Positions 8,887 to 17,105 are shown, numbered from the stretch's first letter. The stretch: 64,000 nt of DNA from Streptomyces tuirus (GCF_014701095.1 NZ_AP023439.1:6560001-6624000), one strand, 5' to 3'. Numbers and translations are program-made. The notes: generated by a model from the sequence alone, not told the origin.

Positions 8887-10089
8887 TCAGCGCTCCAGAA
8901 CGAGGGCGAGCCCCTGCCCCACCCCGATGCACAGCGTGGCCACGCCCACACCACTGCCACGCCGGGCCAGTTGATGAGCGACCGTGCCGGCCAGCCTGGC
9001 CCCGGACGCCCCCAGCGGATGCCCCAACGCGATCGCCCCGCCCTGCGGATTGAGGATCGCGGGATCGAGCTCGGGCCACTCGGCCACACATCCCAGCACC
9101 TGCGCCGCGAACGCCTCGTTCAGCTCCAGCACGGACAGATCGCCGAACCCCTTGCCCGCCTTGGCCAGCGCCCGGTTGACCGCCTCCACGGGCGCCAGCC
9201 CGAAGTAGTGCGGGTCGGTCGCGGAGACACCGGTGGCGGACACCCGGGCCAGCGGCTCGCGCCCCGTGGCCCTCAGCCCCTCCTCGTCGACGAGGAGCAA
9301 CGCTGCCGCCCCGTCGTTGAGCGGCGAGGCGTTCCCCGCGGTCACCGTGCCGCCCTCCGTCCGGAACGACGGCTTCAGCCTGGCCATGGCCGCCAGGGAG
9401 GCGTCCGGGCGGACGCACTCGTCGGCGGCGAAGAGCACCGGATCGCCCTTGCGCTGCGGGACCGGCACGGATGCCAGCTCGCCGTCGAACAGACCCTCGG
9501 ACCGAGCCCGGGCGGCCTTCTCATGGCTGCGCAGGGCGAACTCGTCCTGCTGCTCCCGGCCGATCTTGTGCTTGTCCGCGATGAGTTCGGCCGACTCGCC
9601 GAGCGGAATCGTCCACTGCGGCTCCATGCGCGGGTTGACCATGCGCCAGCCGAGGGTGGTGGAGTACAGCTCGGTGTGCCCGGCCGGGAAGGGCGTGCCG
9701 GACTTGGGCAGCACATACGGTGCCCGGGTCATCGACTCCACGCCGCCGGCCACGGCGATCGAGGCGTCCCCGACGGCGATGGCACGGGCGGCCTGGATCA
9801 CGGCCTCCAGACCGGACGCGCACAGCCGGTTGACGGTCATGCCCGGCACCGAGGTGGGCAGCCCCGCCAGCAGGGCAGCCATGCGGCCGACGTTGCGGTT
9901 CTCCTCTCCGGCGCCGTTGGCGTTGCCGAAGTACACGTCCTCGATGCGCCCCGGGTCCAGGTCCGGGGTGCGGGCGAGCAGTTCGCGGATCGCGTGGGCG
10001 CCGAGGTCGTCCGGGCGGACCGAGGCGAGGCCGCCGTTGTAGCGGCCGATCGGCGTGCGGACCGCGTCGACGATGTAGACGTCCTTCAC
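8887..10089 (-). CDS. pcaF: Beta-ketoadipyl-CoA thiolase
   Basis: PcaF splits 3-oxoadipyl-CoA with CoA into succinyl-CoA and acetyl-CoA, the last step of the pathway. The 400-residue protein is a complete thiolase with nucleophile Cys90 in NRLCASGLEA, NEAFAAQ, the GHPLGASG histidine and the C-terminal CIGVGQG cysteine. Its ATG overlaps the TGA of pcaJ by 4 bp. The neighbours and the close fit to aromatic-pathway thiolases favour PcaF over a general FadA. Confidence 0.95.
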   Translation of the reverse strand: MKDVYIVDAVRTPIGRYNGGLASVRPDDLGAHAIRELLARTPDLDPGRIEDVYFGNANGAGEENRNVGRMAALLAGLPTSVPGMTVNRLCASGLEAVIQAARAIAVGDASIAVAGGVESMTRAPYVLPKSGTPFPAGHTELYSTTLGWRMVNPRMEPQWTIPLGESAELIADKHKIGREQQDEFALRSHEKAARARSEGLFDGELASVPVPQRKGDPVLFAADECVRPDASLAAMARLKPSFRTEGGTVTAGNASPLNDGAAALLLVDEEGLRATGREPLARVSATGVSATDPHYFGLAPVEAVNRALAKAGKGFGDLSVLELNEAFAAQVLGCVAEWPELDPAILNPQGGAIALGHPLGASGARLAGTVAHQLARRGSGVGVATLCIGVGQGLALVLER

Positions 10090-10730
10090 TTCAGGCCCTC
10101 CGGCACGGTCAGTTCGGCGGCGGTCCTGGCGACGATCTCGCCGGCGGTCACACCCGGCGCGGTCTCGACCAGGACGAGTCCGTCGTCGGTGACGTCGAGG
10201 ACACCGAGGTCAGTGATGATCCGGTTCACGCACTCCTTGCCGGTCAGCGGCAGGGCGCACTCGGCGAGGATCTTCGGCGAGCCGTCCTTGGCGGTGTGCG
10301 TCATGACGACGACGACCGTGCGGGCGCCGTGCACCAGGTCCATCGCCCCGCCGATGCCGGTGATCAGCTTGCCGGGCACGGCCCAGTTGGCCAGGTCGCC
10401 CCGCTCGGACACCTGCATGGCACCGAGTACGGCGACGTCGATGTGCCCGCCCCGGATCATCGAGAACGACAGCGCCGAGTCGAAGAAGGACGCACCCGGC
10501 AGGACCGTCACCGTCTCCTTCCCGGCGTTGATCAGATCCGGGTCGACGGCGTCCTCGGTGGGGTAGGGGCCGGTGCCCAGGATGCCGTTCTCCGATTCGA
10601 GGACGACTTCGACGCCCTCGGGGAGGTAGTTGGGGATGAGCGTGGGCAGGCCGATGCCGAGGTTGACGTACTGGCCGTCCCTCAGCTCCCGCGCCGCCCG
10701 TGCCGCCATCTCCTCGCGCGTCCAGGCCAT
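10086..10730 (-). CDS. pcaJ: 3-oxoadipate CoA-transferase, subunit B
   Basis: The 214-residue beta subunit of the succinyl-CoA:3-oxoadipate CoA-transferase, which activates 3-oxoadipate for thiolysis. The active-site region SENGILGTGP carries the glutamate that forms the enzyme-CoA thioester. NLGIGLPTLIPNYLP and HIDVAVLGAMQV are conserved family blocks. It overlaps pcaF by 4 bp and shares one base with the end of pcaI. Confidence 0.94.
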   Translation of the reverse strand: MAWTREEMAARAARELRDGQYVNLGIGLPTLIPNYLPEGVEVVLESENGILGTGPYPTEDAVDPDLINAGKETVTVLPGASFFDSALSFSMIRGGHIDVAVLGAMQVSERGDLANWAVPGKLITGIGGAMDLVHGARTVVVVMTHTAKDGSPKILAECALPLTGKECVNRIITDLGVLDVTDDGLVLVETAPGVTAGEIVARTAAELTVPEGLK

Positions 10731-11485
10731 CAGGACCTCACCGTCCGCTGCTCGATCTTCTTGTCCGCCGCCTGCTCCGGAGTGAGTGCGAGCACCCGCT
10801 GCACGAAGATGCCCGGCAGGTGCACCGCGTCCGGGTCGATCTCGCCGGGCTCCACCAGCTCCTCCACCTCGGCGATCGTGACCCGCCCGGCCATCGCGGC
10901 CAGCGGGTTGAAGTTCCGGGAGGACTTGTTGAAGACCAGGTTGCCGTGCCGGTCGCCCTTCCAGGCCCGGACCAGGGCGACGTCGGTGCGGATGCCCCGC
11001 TCCAGCACGTACTCGGTGCCGTCGAACTCCCGGACCTCCTTGGGCGGTGAGGCGAGGGCGACCCCGCCCTCACCGTCGTAGCGCCAGGGCAGTCCGCCGT
11101 CGGCGACCTGGGTTCCGACGCCGGCCGGGGTGTAGAAGGCGGGGATCCCGGCGCCGCCGGCCCGCAGCCGCTCGGCCAGCGTGCCCTGCGGGATCAGCTC
11201 GACCTCCAGCTCCCCGGCCAGGTACTGCCGGGCGAACTCCTTGTTGGCGCCGATGTAGGAACCCGTGACCCGGGCGATCCGGCCGGCGGCCAGCAGCACC
11301 GCCAGGCCCGACTCCATCGCACCGCAGTTGTTGGAGACCACCGACAGCCCGGCCACGCCGCGCTCGTACAGCGCCTCGATCAGCACGTTCGGCACACCGC
11401 TCAGCCCGAATCCGCCCACCGCGAGCGACGCGCCGTCCGGCACGTCGGCCACCGCCTCCAGGGCTGTGGCGACCACCTTGTCCAT
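10730..11485 (-). CDS. pcaI: 3-oxoadipate CoA-transferase, subunit A
   Basis: The 251-residue alpha subunit and first gene of the pca operon. Early on it has the glycine-rich GGFGLSGVPN CoA-binding motif of family I CoA-transferases, and later GAGIPAFYTPAGVGT. It is read divergently from pcaV across a 206-bp gap that holds the operon promoter. The ATG at 11485 has only a weak upstream purine stretch (GGAAGAGATGGGG). Confidence 0.94.
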   Translation of the reverse strand: MDKVVATALEAVADVPDGASLAVGGFGLSGVPNVLIEALYERGVAGLSVVSNNCGAMESGLAVLLAAGRIARVTGSYIGANKEFARQYLAGELEVELIPQGTLAERLRAGGAGIPAFYTPAGVGTQVADGGLPWRYDGEGGVALASPPKEVREFDGTEYVLERGIRTDVALVRAWKGDRHGNLVFNKSSRNFNPLAAMAGRVTIAEVEELVEPGEIDPDAVHLPGIFVQRVLALTPEQAADKKIEQRTVRS

Positions 11486-11520
11486 CCGAGAAGCCCCATC
11501 TCTTCCGAGCGACCCGACCG

Positions 11521-11550
11521 AATTAATCAGGGCACTGAGTATTTCTGCAA
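11521..11550 (-). promoter_or_regulatory. Putative pcaI promoter with operator-like TCAGTGC
   Basis: On the minus strand TTGCAG (11545-11550) is followed after 18 bp by TTAATT (11521-11526), a fair -35/-10 pair about 36 bp before the pcaI start. TCAGTGC (11532-11538) lies between the two boxes. The same heptamer sits at a similar place in the pcaV promoter, so it is a candidate PcaV operator half-site. This is inferred from sequence only. Confidence 0.5.
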
Positions 11551-11646
11551 GCCGTCCCTCACGCTGCCACTGGCGCGGGCGGGCGTCAAGACCTGGGTAA
11601 ATACGGCGGCAATCCTTTGCGAAGGCGGCAGACAGCGCCCGGCGGG

Positions 11647-11676
11647 TTGAGTATTGTTCAGTGCACCGACGAAAAC
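11647..11676 (+). promoter_or_regulatory. Putative pcaV promoter with operator-like TCAGTGC
   Basis: TTGAGT (11647-11652) is a plausible -35 box for pcaV. TCAGTGC (11658-11664) follows after 5 bp, in the same place as in the divergent pcaI promoter. No clear -10 is seen (GAAAAC at 18 bp is weak). Shared placement suggests that PcaV represses itself and the operon through the same motif. Confidence 0.4.
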
Positions 11677-11691
11677 GACCGAGGGGTGCAC

Positions 11692-12156
11692 ATGGCGGCC
11701 GCGGACCTCACCACCCACCCCGGGCACCTGGCCCGGCGGCTCCAGCAGGCGCACTACCTGCTGTGGAACGCGATGGTCTCCGAGGAGATCACCTCGCCCC
11801 AGTTCGCCGTCCTCAACACCCTCGTCGCCGAGCCCGGCCTGGACCAGCGCACGGTGGGGGAGCGGGTGGGGCTCGACCGGTCCACCATCGCCGAGGTGAT
11901 CAGCCGGCTGAGCCGGCGCGGACTGCTCGACAAGGTCCGCGATCCCCACGACGGGCGCCGCTCCCTGCTGCACCTCACGGACGAGGGAGCGCGCACGCAT
12001 CGCAAGCTGACCGTGCGCACCGCCCGGATGAACCAGGTCTTCCTCGCCCCGCTGACCGCCGACGAGCGGACGGTCTTCTTCGACCTCATCCGGCGGGTCG
12101 CGGACGCCGCCGAGGGGCTCCGCAATCCGGAGGAGCCCCTGGTGGCGCCCCACTGA
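11692..12156 (+). CDS. pcaV: MarR-family repressor of the pca operon
   Basis: A 154-residue winged-helix MarR protein with the recognition segment LDQRTVGERVGLDRSTIAEVISRL and the wing DPHDGRRSLLHLT. In S. coelicolor PcaV represses the pca operon and is released by protocatechuate. Starting at the ATG at 11692 places an arginine at position 15 (HLARRLQ), matching the ligand-binding Arg15 reported for PcaV and supporting this start over the GTG at 11686. It is divergent from pcaI. Its 3' side runs into a 25-bp minisatellite. Confidence 0.93.
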   Translation: MAAADLTTHPGHLARRLQQAHYLLWNAMVSEEITSPQFAVLNTLVAEPGLDQRTVGERVGLDRSTIAEVISRLSRRGLLDKVRDPHDGRRSLLHLTDEGARTHRKLTVRTARMNQVFLAPLTADERTVFFDLIRRVADAAEGLRNPEEPLVAPH

Positions 12157-12174
12157 CGGCCCCGCCCGGGTGGG

Positions 12175-12400
12175 CCGGGCGGAAGGCGACCGGTCAGGAC
12201 CGGGCGGAAGGCGACCGGTCAGGGCCGGGCGGAATGCGACCGGTCAGGGCCGGGCGGAAGGGGAGTCGGTAAAGGCCGGGCGGAACGTGAGCCGGTCAGG
12301 CCGGGCGGAACGTGAGCCGGTCAGGCCGGGCGGAACGTGAGCCGGTCAGGCCGGGCGGAACGTGAGCCGGTCAGGCCGGGCGAAAGGCGGGTCCGTCAGG
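12175..12400. repeat. 25-bp minisatellite, nine copies
   Basis: Nine head-to-tail units of 25 bp (the fourth is 26 bp) with the core ccgggcggaa and a ccggtcagg end. Units 5 to 8 are identical; the outer units have diverged. They fill almost the entire gap between pcaV and the convergent DUF3048 gene. The stop codon of the latter (12396-12398) is supplied by the last unit. There are no unique spacers, so this is not a CRISPR array. Confidence 0.97.
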
Positions 12401-13394
12401 GCGTCTTGGCGAACACCACCCACACCTGGCCCTTCGCGAAGTTCACCGGCGCGCCGTCGCCGTTGGTGAACGTCGTGCCGTCCGCCGCCTTCTCCCGCTT
12501 CCAGTGCACGTCCCAGGCCCGCCCGTCGCGCAGCACCGTCGCCTTCCCCGAGCCGACCGTCTCGGTGTACGGCGTGTTGTTGCCGAGGAAGTCCCGGAAG
12601 GCGGACTCGCGCACCTTCACGTACTGCACGACGACCGTCGCGGCCGCCATCCGCTCACCGTCGGCCGTCGTCGCGGGCGTCCCGTCCATGCCGACCAGCC
12701 AGCGGTCGCGGGAGTCCGACCAGGTGAAGGTGAAACCGGACGCCGGGTAGCGCACCGTCCGGGACGCCGTGGCCGTACCGCCCGCGGGCGCCGGTCCATA
12801 GCGGAAGCCGGTGGTCAGGGCCGCTTCCCCAGGGGCCTCGGGCACGATCCGCTCGGGGCGCAGATAGAGGTTGTGCGGGGCGGGTCTGCCGGAGTCGCGG
12901 AAGAAGGCGTCGGCGGCGTTGCCCGGCGTCTGAGCCCGCAGCGGCGCCTTGTCGATCAGCGGCAGGAGCTTCTTCTGTGCGCCGGAGAAGGCCAGGGTGG
13001 GCCGGTCGAACTGGCGCAGCAGCTCCAGATCCGACTCGCGTGCGCTGCGCACCGGCCCGACGGTCTTCGGCAGCCGGGTCGCGTACACGGCCATCAGCCG
13101 GCTCAGCCCGCCCTCGACCTGCTCCGCGTAGACCACGTCCGCGGCGTCGACGCCCGTGTGCGGGCGGGCCGGGGTGGCGTTGTCGATCTTGACGACGAGC
13201 GGGCCGGGGCCCCTCGCCGACGGCGTTTCCCTCTGCCCCGATTCCTTCGGCGACCCCCGTCCGTCGTCGCCCGGGCCGCCGCCCCCGCTCGTGCAGCCCG
13301 CCGTCAGGGCGGCCGTCACCGTGGCGGCCAGCAGCGCCGCCGTCGTCGCGGCGCGCCGTCCGCGCGCCCCTCGTCCCATGCCCACCGTCGCCAC
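12396..13394 (-). CDS. DUF3048 (YerB-like) lipoprotein
   Basis: A 332-residue exported lipoprotein. The signal peptide ends in the lipobox LTAGC (Cys34), followed by a Gly/Ser-rich linker. The mature part has the DUF3048 hallmarks PLVVKIDNATPARPHTGV and DVVYAEQVEGGLSRLMAVY, and a C-terminal segment DVHWKREKAADGTTF. The family's function is unknown; the protein should sit on the outer face of the membrane. The GTG at 13394 is preceded by GAGG, but an ATG 15 nt downstream (MGRGARGRR) is also possible. The stop codon is part of the adjoining 25-bp repeat. Confidence 0.85.
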   Translation of the reverse strand: MATVGMGRGARGRRAATTAALLAATVTAALTAGCTSGGGGPGDDGRGSPKESGQRETPSARGPGPLVVKIDNATPARPHTGVDAADVVYAEQVEGGLSRLMAVYATRLPKTVGPVRSARESDLELLRQFDRPTLAFSGAQKKLLPLIDKAPLRAQTPGNAADAFFRDSGRPAPHNLYLRPERIVPEAPGEAALTTGFRYGPAPAGGTATASRTVRYPASGFTFTWSDSRDRWLVGMDGTPATTADGERMAAATVVVQYVKVRESAFRDFLGNNTPYTETVGSGKATVLRDGRAWDVHWKREKAADGTTFTNGDGAPVNFAKGQVWVVFAKTP

Positions 13395-13515
13395 CGCGCC
13401 TCATGTCATCGATCTGACTTGATTGTGCGCTTATCTGAACATTGATGGCCACAGACGACTGTTCTTGACGAGGAAGTGTCTCCGCCGCGTCCGTCGATCG
13501 GCGCAAGATTCAGCG

Positions 13516-13545
13516 CGGCGCGGTCCGGGTACCCGGACCGCGCCG
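13516..13545. promoter_or_regulatory. 30-bp perfect palindrome
   Basis: A gapless, perfect inverted repeat with the half-site cggcgcggtccgggt is centred between 13530 and 13531 in the gap between two divergent genes, 38 bp before the alcohol dehydrogenase start. It could be a dimer-binding operator or a leader hairpin of the dehydrogenase mRNA. A terminator is less likely because no gene ends here. Confidence 0.7.
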
Positions 13546-13583
13546 TACGACCGACGCGCACGCTACGGAGGGAGCGCGAGGCG

Positions 13584-14774
13584 ATGAGGGCAGTGACCTG
13601 GCAGGGCAAGCGGGACGTACGGGTGGAGAACGTGCCCGATCCGACCGTCCAGGAGCCGACGGACGCGGTCATCCGCATCACCTCCACCGGGTTGTGCGGA
13701 TCCGACCTGCACTTGTACGAAGTGCTCACCCCGTTCATGACGCCCGGCGACATCCTCGGCCACGAACCCATGGGGATCGTCGAGGAGGTCGGCGCCGGTG
13801 TCCCGGACCTCCAGGTGGGGGACCGGGTCGTGGTGCCGTTCCAGATCGCCTGCGGCAACTGCTGGATGTGCCTCACCGGCCTGCCCACCCAGTGCGAGAC
13901 CACCCAGGTGCACGGCGAGGGCATGGGCGCCGCCCTGTTCGGCTACACCCGCCTGTACGGCGCGGTGCCGGGCGCCCAGGCCGAGTACCTGCGCGTTCCC
14001 CAGGCGCAGTTCGGCCCGATCAAGGTCCCCGAGGGCCCGCCCGACGATCGGTTCGTCTACCTCTCCGACGTCCTGCCCACCGCCTGGCAGGCCGTCGCCT
14101 ACGCCGACGTCCCGAAGGGCGGCAGTGTCGCCGTGCTCGGTCTCGGCCCCATAGGCGACATGGCCTGCCGCGTCGCCCAGGTGCAGGGCGCCGACCGGGT
14201 GTTCGGTGTGGACCTGGTCCCCGAGCGGCTGCGCCGGGCGAAGGCACGGGGCGTGGAGACGTTCGACCTGAGGTCCTTCGACAACGAGAAGGAACTCGTC
14301 GCCGCGATCCAGGACCGGACCGACGGCCGCGGCCCCGACGCCGTGATCGACGCCGTCGGCACCGAGGCCCACGGCAGCGCGGCCGCGCGCATGGTGCAGA
14401 ACGCCGCTTCGATCCTGCCCCGCAAGATCGGCGCACCGATCGCCGAGCGCTTCAGCGTCGACCGTCTCGCCGCGCTCTACACCGCCATCGACCTGGTGCG
14501 CCGCGGCGGCACCATCTCGCTGTCCGGCGTCTACGGCGGCATGGCGGACCCGCTGCCGCTGCTCACGCTGTTCGACAAGCAGATCCAGATCCGGATGGGC
14601 CAGGCCAACGTCCGCCGCTGGAGCGACGACATCATCCCGTACCTGACCGACGAGGACCCCCTCGGCGTGGAGGACTTCGCCACCCACCGGGTGCCGCTCT
14701 CGGAGGCCCCGCACGCGTACGAGATGTTCCAGCGCAAGGATGACGGCGCGGTCAAGATCCTGATGCAGCCCTGA
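13584..14774 (+). CDS. Zinc-dependent alcohol/formaldehyde dehydrogenase-like protein
   Basis: A 396-residue medium-chain dehydrogenase. The catalytic-zinc region has GLCGSDLH (Cys38) and GHEPMG. The structural zinc is bound by CGNCWMCLTGLPTQC. The nucleotide fold has GLGPIGDMACRVAQ, followed by an acidic GVDLVPER typical of NAD preference. The length and the segment NAASILPRKIGAPIAERF resemble glutathione-independent formaldehyde dehydrogenase-like proteins rather than classic ethanol dehydrogenases. The substrate is unknown. The ATG at 13584 follows GGAGGGAGCGCGAGGCG. It converges on the DNA ligase with only 13 bp between them. Confidence 0.9.
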   Translation: MRAVTWQGKRDVRVENVPDPTVQEPTDAVIRITSTGLCGSDLHLYEVLTPFMTPGDILGHEPMGIVEEVGAGVPDLQVGDRVVVPFQIACGNCWMCLTGLPTQCETTQVHGEGMGAALFGYTRLYGAVPGAQAEYLRVPQAQFGPIKVPEGPPDDRFVYLSDVLPTAWQAVAYADVPKGGSVAVLGLGPIGDMACRVAQVQGADRVFGVDLVPERLRRAKARGVETFDLRSFDNEKELVAAIQDRTDGRGPDAVIDAVGTEAHGSAAARMVQNAASILPRKIGAPIAERFSVDRLAALYTAIDLVRRGGTISLSGVYGGMADPLPLLTLFDKQIQIRMGQANVRRWSDDIIPYLTDEDPLGVEDFATHRVPLSEAPHAYEMFQRKDDGAVKILMQP

Positions 14775-14787
14775 CGGACGGCGCGGC

Positions 14788-15852
14788 CTAGACACCGAGG
14801 ATCTCCGCCAGGTCGTAGCGGACCGGCTCCTCCAGTTGCGCGTACGTGCAGCTCTCGGGGGTCCGGTCCGGGCGCCAGCGGCGGAAGCGGGCCGTGTGCC
14901 GGAAGCGCTGCCCGTTCTCCATGTGGTCGTACGCCACCTCGGCCACCCGCTCCGGCCTGAGCGGCACCCACGACAGGTCCTTGCGGCCCGACCAGCGGCT
15001 CGGCGCCCCCGGCAGCCGGGCCTTCTCGTGCGCGGCCTCCTCTGCCCAGGCCGCCCACGGATGCTCCGACACGTCGTCCATCCGCAGCGGCTCCAGCTCC
15101 TGGACCAGCTCGGCGCGCCGCTTCATCGTGAAGGCGGCGGAGACACCCACGTGCTGGAGGGTCCCGCGGTCGTCGTACAGACCGAGCAGCAGTGAACCGA
15201 CGACCGGGCCGCTCTTGTGCAGGCGGTACCCGGCGACCACGACGTCCGCCGTCCGCTCGTGCTTGATCTTGAACATGGCGCGTTCGTCCGGCCGGTAGCG
15301 CACGGTCAGCGGCTTGGCGATGACCCCGTCCAGTCCCGCCCCCTCGTACTCCTCGAACCACTGCCGCGCCACCTCGATGTCGGTGGTCGCCGGCGCCAGG
15401 TGCACCGGCGCCCGCACCCCGGACAGCGCCCCGGCCAGCCGCTCCCGCCGCTCGGTCAGCGGCGCGTTCATCAGCGACTCGTCCCCCAGCGCCAGCACAT
15501 CGAACACGACGAGCGAGGCCGGGGTCCGCTCGGCCAGCATCCGCACCCGCGAGTCCGCGGGGTGGATCCGCTCCGTCAGCGCGTCGAAGTCCAGATGCCC
15601 CTCGCGCGCGATCACGATCTCCCCGTCCACCACGCACCGCTCGGGCAGCCGCTCCCGCACGGCCGTCACGAGCTCGGGAAAGTACCTGGTCAGAGGCTTC
15701 CCGGTGCGGCTCCCCAGCTCGACCTCGTCCCCGTCCCGGAACACGATCGCCCGAAACCCGTCCCACTTCGCCTCGTACTGCATACCCGCGGGGATCGCCG
15801 CCACCGACTTGGCGAGCATCGGCAGGACAGGGGGCATCACCGGCAGATCCAT
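14788..15852 (-). CDS. ligC: ATP-dependent DNA ligase (LigC type)
   Basis: A 354-residue ATP-dependent ligase. Motif I is EAKWDGFRA, with Lys29 as the adenylated residue. Later motifs include VVDGEIV, DGVIAKPL and MFKIKHERTADVVV, and the OB-fold domain begins near GYRLHKSGPVVG. It is a stand-alone catalytic core without polymerase or nuclease domains, as in mycobacterial LigC, and is likely used in end-joining or base-excision repair. In relatives a LigD-type polymerase domain gene is close by; here it is at 21084, beyond a 5.2-kb accessory segment. An imperfect palindrome spans the start codon. Confidence 0.94.
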   Translation of the reverse strand: MDLPVMPPVLPMLAKSVAAIPAGMQYEAKWDGFRAIVFRDGDEVELGSRTGKPLTRYFPELVTAVRERLPERCVVDGEIVIAREGHLDFDALTERIHPADSRVRMLAERTPASLVVFDVLALGDESLMNAPLTERRERLAGALSGVRAPVHLAPATTDIEVARQWFEEYEGAGLDGVIAKPLTVRYRPDERAMFKIKHERTADVVVAGYRLHKSGPVVGSLLLGLYDDRGTLQHVGVSAAFTMKRRAELVQELEPLRMDDVSEHPWAAWAEEAAHEKARLPGAPSRWSGRKDLSWVPLRPERVAEVAYDHMENGQRFRHTARFRRWRPDRTPESCTYAQLEEPVRYDLAEILGV

Positions 15853-15878
15853 GGATCGACTCTACGAGTCGTCCATGG
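15849..15878. promoter_or_regulatory. Imperfect palindrome over the ligC start codon
   Basis: CCATGGA (15849-15855) and CGACTC (15857-15862) pair with GAGTCG (15866-15871) and TCCATGG (15872-15878), leaving a TAC loop and one unpaired T. In the ligC mRNA this would place the AUG in a 13-bp stem. It could equally be a repressor site. Confidence 0.55.
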
Positions 15879-15956
15879 TGTCCGCCTGTTATGCGTGACG
15901 TCCGCAAAAGCCCATGTCACCTGCGGATTCGGCGCCGCATCGGAGTAGGTGCGTGA

Positions 15957-16320
15957 GACGAATGCCGCCCGGAGCAGGTCGAGCGGCTCGCCGATGCTCT
16001 CGCCGAGTCGGCCGACCAACTGCGCGCCCTCGGCCGTGAGCTCGCTGCGGTCCTCGCCAGAGGTGACCCAGTGCGCCGCGGCCCCGTGCGCCGCCCGACC
16101 GAGGTCGCCGCCCTGCGCGCCGCGGCCCGGTCCGCCCGGCCTCTTCCCCCTGTCCCTGCCCTGATGGCCGCGCTGCTCGTCGCGAACGACCCCCGTGACC
16201 GCGAGGGCGTGTGCTCCGGCCCGTCGACCACCTCGCCGACCTGGCGGCCGTCGTCGGCCGGGAGAACCGAGTCCGTCCAGCAGATCCTCGACTCACAGTT
16301 CGTCACAGAACAGCCACACA
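15957..16320 (+). pseudogene. Possible decayed reading frame at the left edge of the insert
   Basis: From about 15957 one plus-strand frame reads as a helical, high-GC3 protein segment (PEQVERLADALAESADQL, then PTEVAALRAAARSARP) but has no proper start. Near 16205 the coding-like signal moves to another frame (LRPVDHLADLAAVVGREN) and then dissolves. This looks like a frameshifted remnant. No family was recognised. The 533-bp stretch between ligC and the lipoprotein gene has no other candidate gene. Confidence 0.3.
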
Positions 16321-16385
16321 GGCTTCATGCAATCCACACGTGGCGCAATGATGGCTCCCCAGCACCAGAGTTCCAGGGGGGAACC

Positions 16386-16817
16386 ATGCGCATCCGCACC
16401 ATCGCGGCCGGACTCGCCGCCGCAGCACTCCTCACGCTCACCGCCTGCGAGGGCACGGAGGACACCGGCTCCAGCAAGCCGGCCACCACCGCCGAGGAGT
16501 CCAGCGACCAGACGAAGCAGGACACGGCCACTCCCGAGGTCAACACGGATACCCCCGCCGGCGAGGCCGGCGCCGACGAAGCAGAAGCGGAGACTGCGAC
16601 GCTGCCCGACGTCGTCGGACAGGACCTCCAAGCCGCTCAGGACGAGGCGCAGGCCGCCGGGTTCTACGTCCTCGACGACCAGGACGCCAGTGGCCAGCAG
16701 CGACTGCAGGTCTTCGACCGCAACTGGACCGTGTGCAGCCAGGAGCCTGCTGCGGGTGAGCACCCCACGGACACTCCCGTGACGCTGTACGCGGTCAAGG
16801 ACGGCGAGAGCTGCTGA
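16386..16817 (+). CDS. Small PASTA-like lipoprotein
   Basis: A 143-residue protein with a lipoprotein signal peptide (lipobox LTAC, Cys21) and a long acidic, Thr/Glu/Asp-rich linker. A C-terminal PASTA-like unit starts at LPDVVGQDLQAAQDEAQAAGF and includes SQEPAAGEHP. PASTA units in other proteins bind peptidoglycan fragments or beta-lactams; here a single unit would be displayed outside the membrane. The ATG at 16386 follows AGGGGGGAACC. A terminator hairpin lies 18 bp downstream. Such small lipoproteins are common in streptomycete accessory DNA. Confidence 0.8.
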   Translation: MRIRTIAAGLAAAALLTLTACEGTEDTGSSKPATTAEESSDQTKQDTATPEVNTDTPAGEAGADEAEAETATLPDVVGQDLQAAQDEAQAAGFYVLDDQDASGQQRLQVFDRNWTVCSQEPAAGEHPTDTPVTLYAVKDGESC

Positions 16818-16835
16818 ACCCACCCCCAGACCGGC

Positions 16836-16861
16836 CCCGCCGCGTACCCCGTCGCGGCGGG
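16836..16861 (+). terminator. Hairpin downstream of the PASTA lipoprotein
   Basis: A 9-bp perfect stem (CCCGCCGCG / CGCGGCGGG) with an 8-nt loop lies just after the lipoprotein stop. The rest of the 391-bp gap up to 17209 holds no recognisable gene apart from a short coding-like tail (GTDLADVHRLIE) and a TTGCGCGCAA palindrome at 17096. Confidence 0.6.
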
Positions 16862-17095
16862 CCCCGCTCCACCAGACCGCCCGCGTGCTCGGTACGGACC
16901 TCGCCGACGTCCACAGGTTGATCGAGTGAGGCCGCTTTGCTTCGCCCGGAGCCCCCGACAGAACTCCGGGCGCACGGCCAGTCCGGTCAGATGCACTCCA
17001 GGCGCTCGGCATCTACTCCTCAGGCGCACTGCTCGCCGCGAGTTCAATACCTCGCACGCGCGCCCGTAGCGGGCCGCACGGGGGGCTTCTCCGTG

Positions 17096-17105
17096 TTGCG
17101 CGCAA
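17096..17105. promoter_or_regulatory. TTGCGCGCAA palindrome upstream of DUF6879 gene
   Basis: A 10-bp perfect palindrome 103 bp before the DUF6879 start. Further GCAATC motifs follow between it and about 17145. Related GCGCGCAAT direct repeats occur just downstream of the XRE gene (18822-18842). They may be binding sites of that regulator; this is inference. Confidence 0.35.

Noticed and set aside
12175..12400. CRISPR array
   Set aside because: Units are contiguous with no unique spacers, and no cas genes are present.
15837..16019. Minus-strand small frame overlapping the ligC start
   Set aside because: It overlaps the ligase start and palindrome and matches no family known to me; the plus-strand remnant reading is at least as good.
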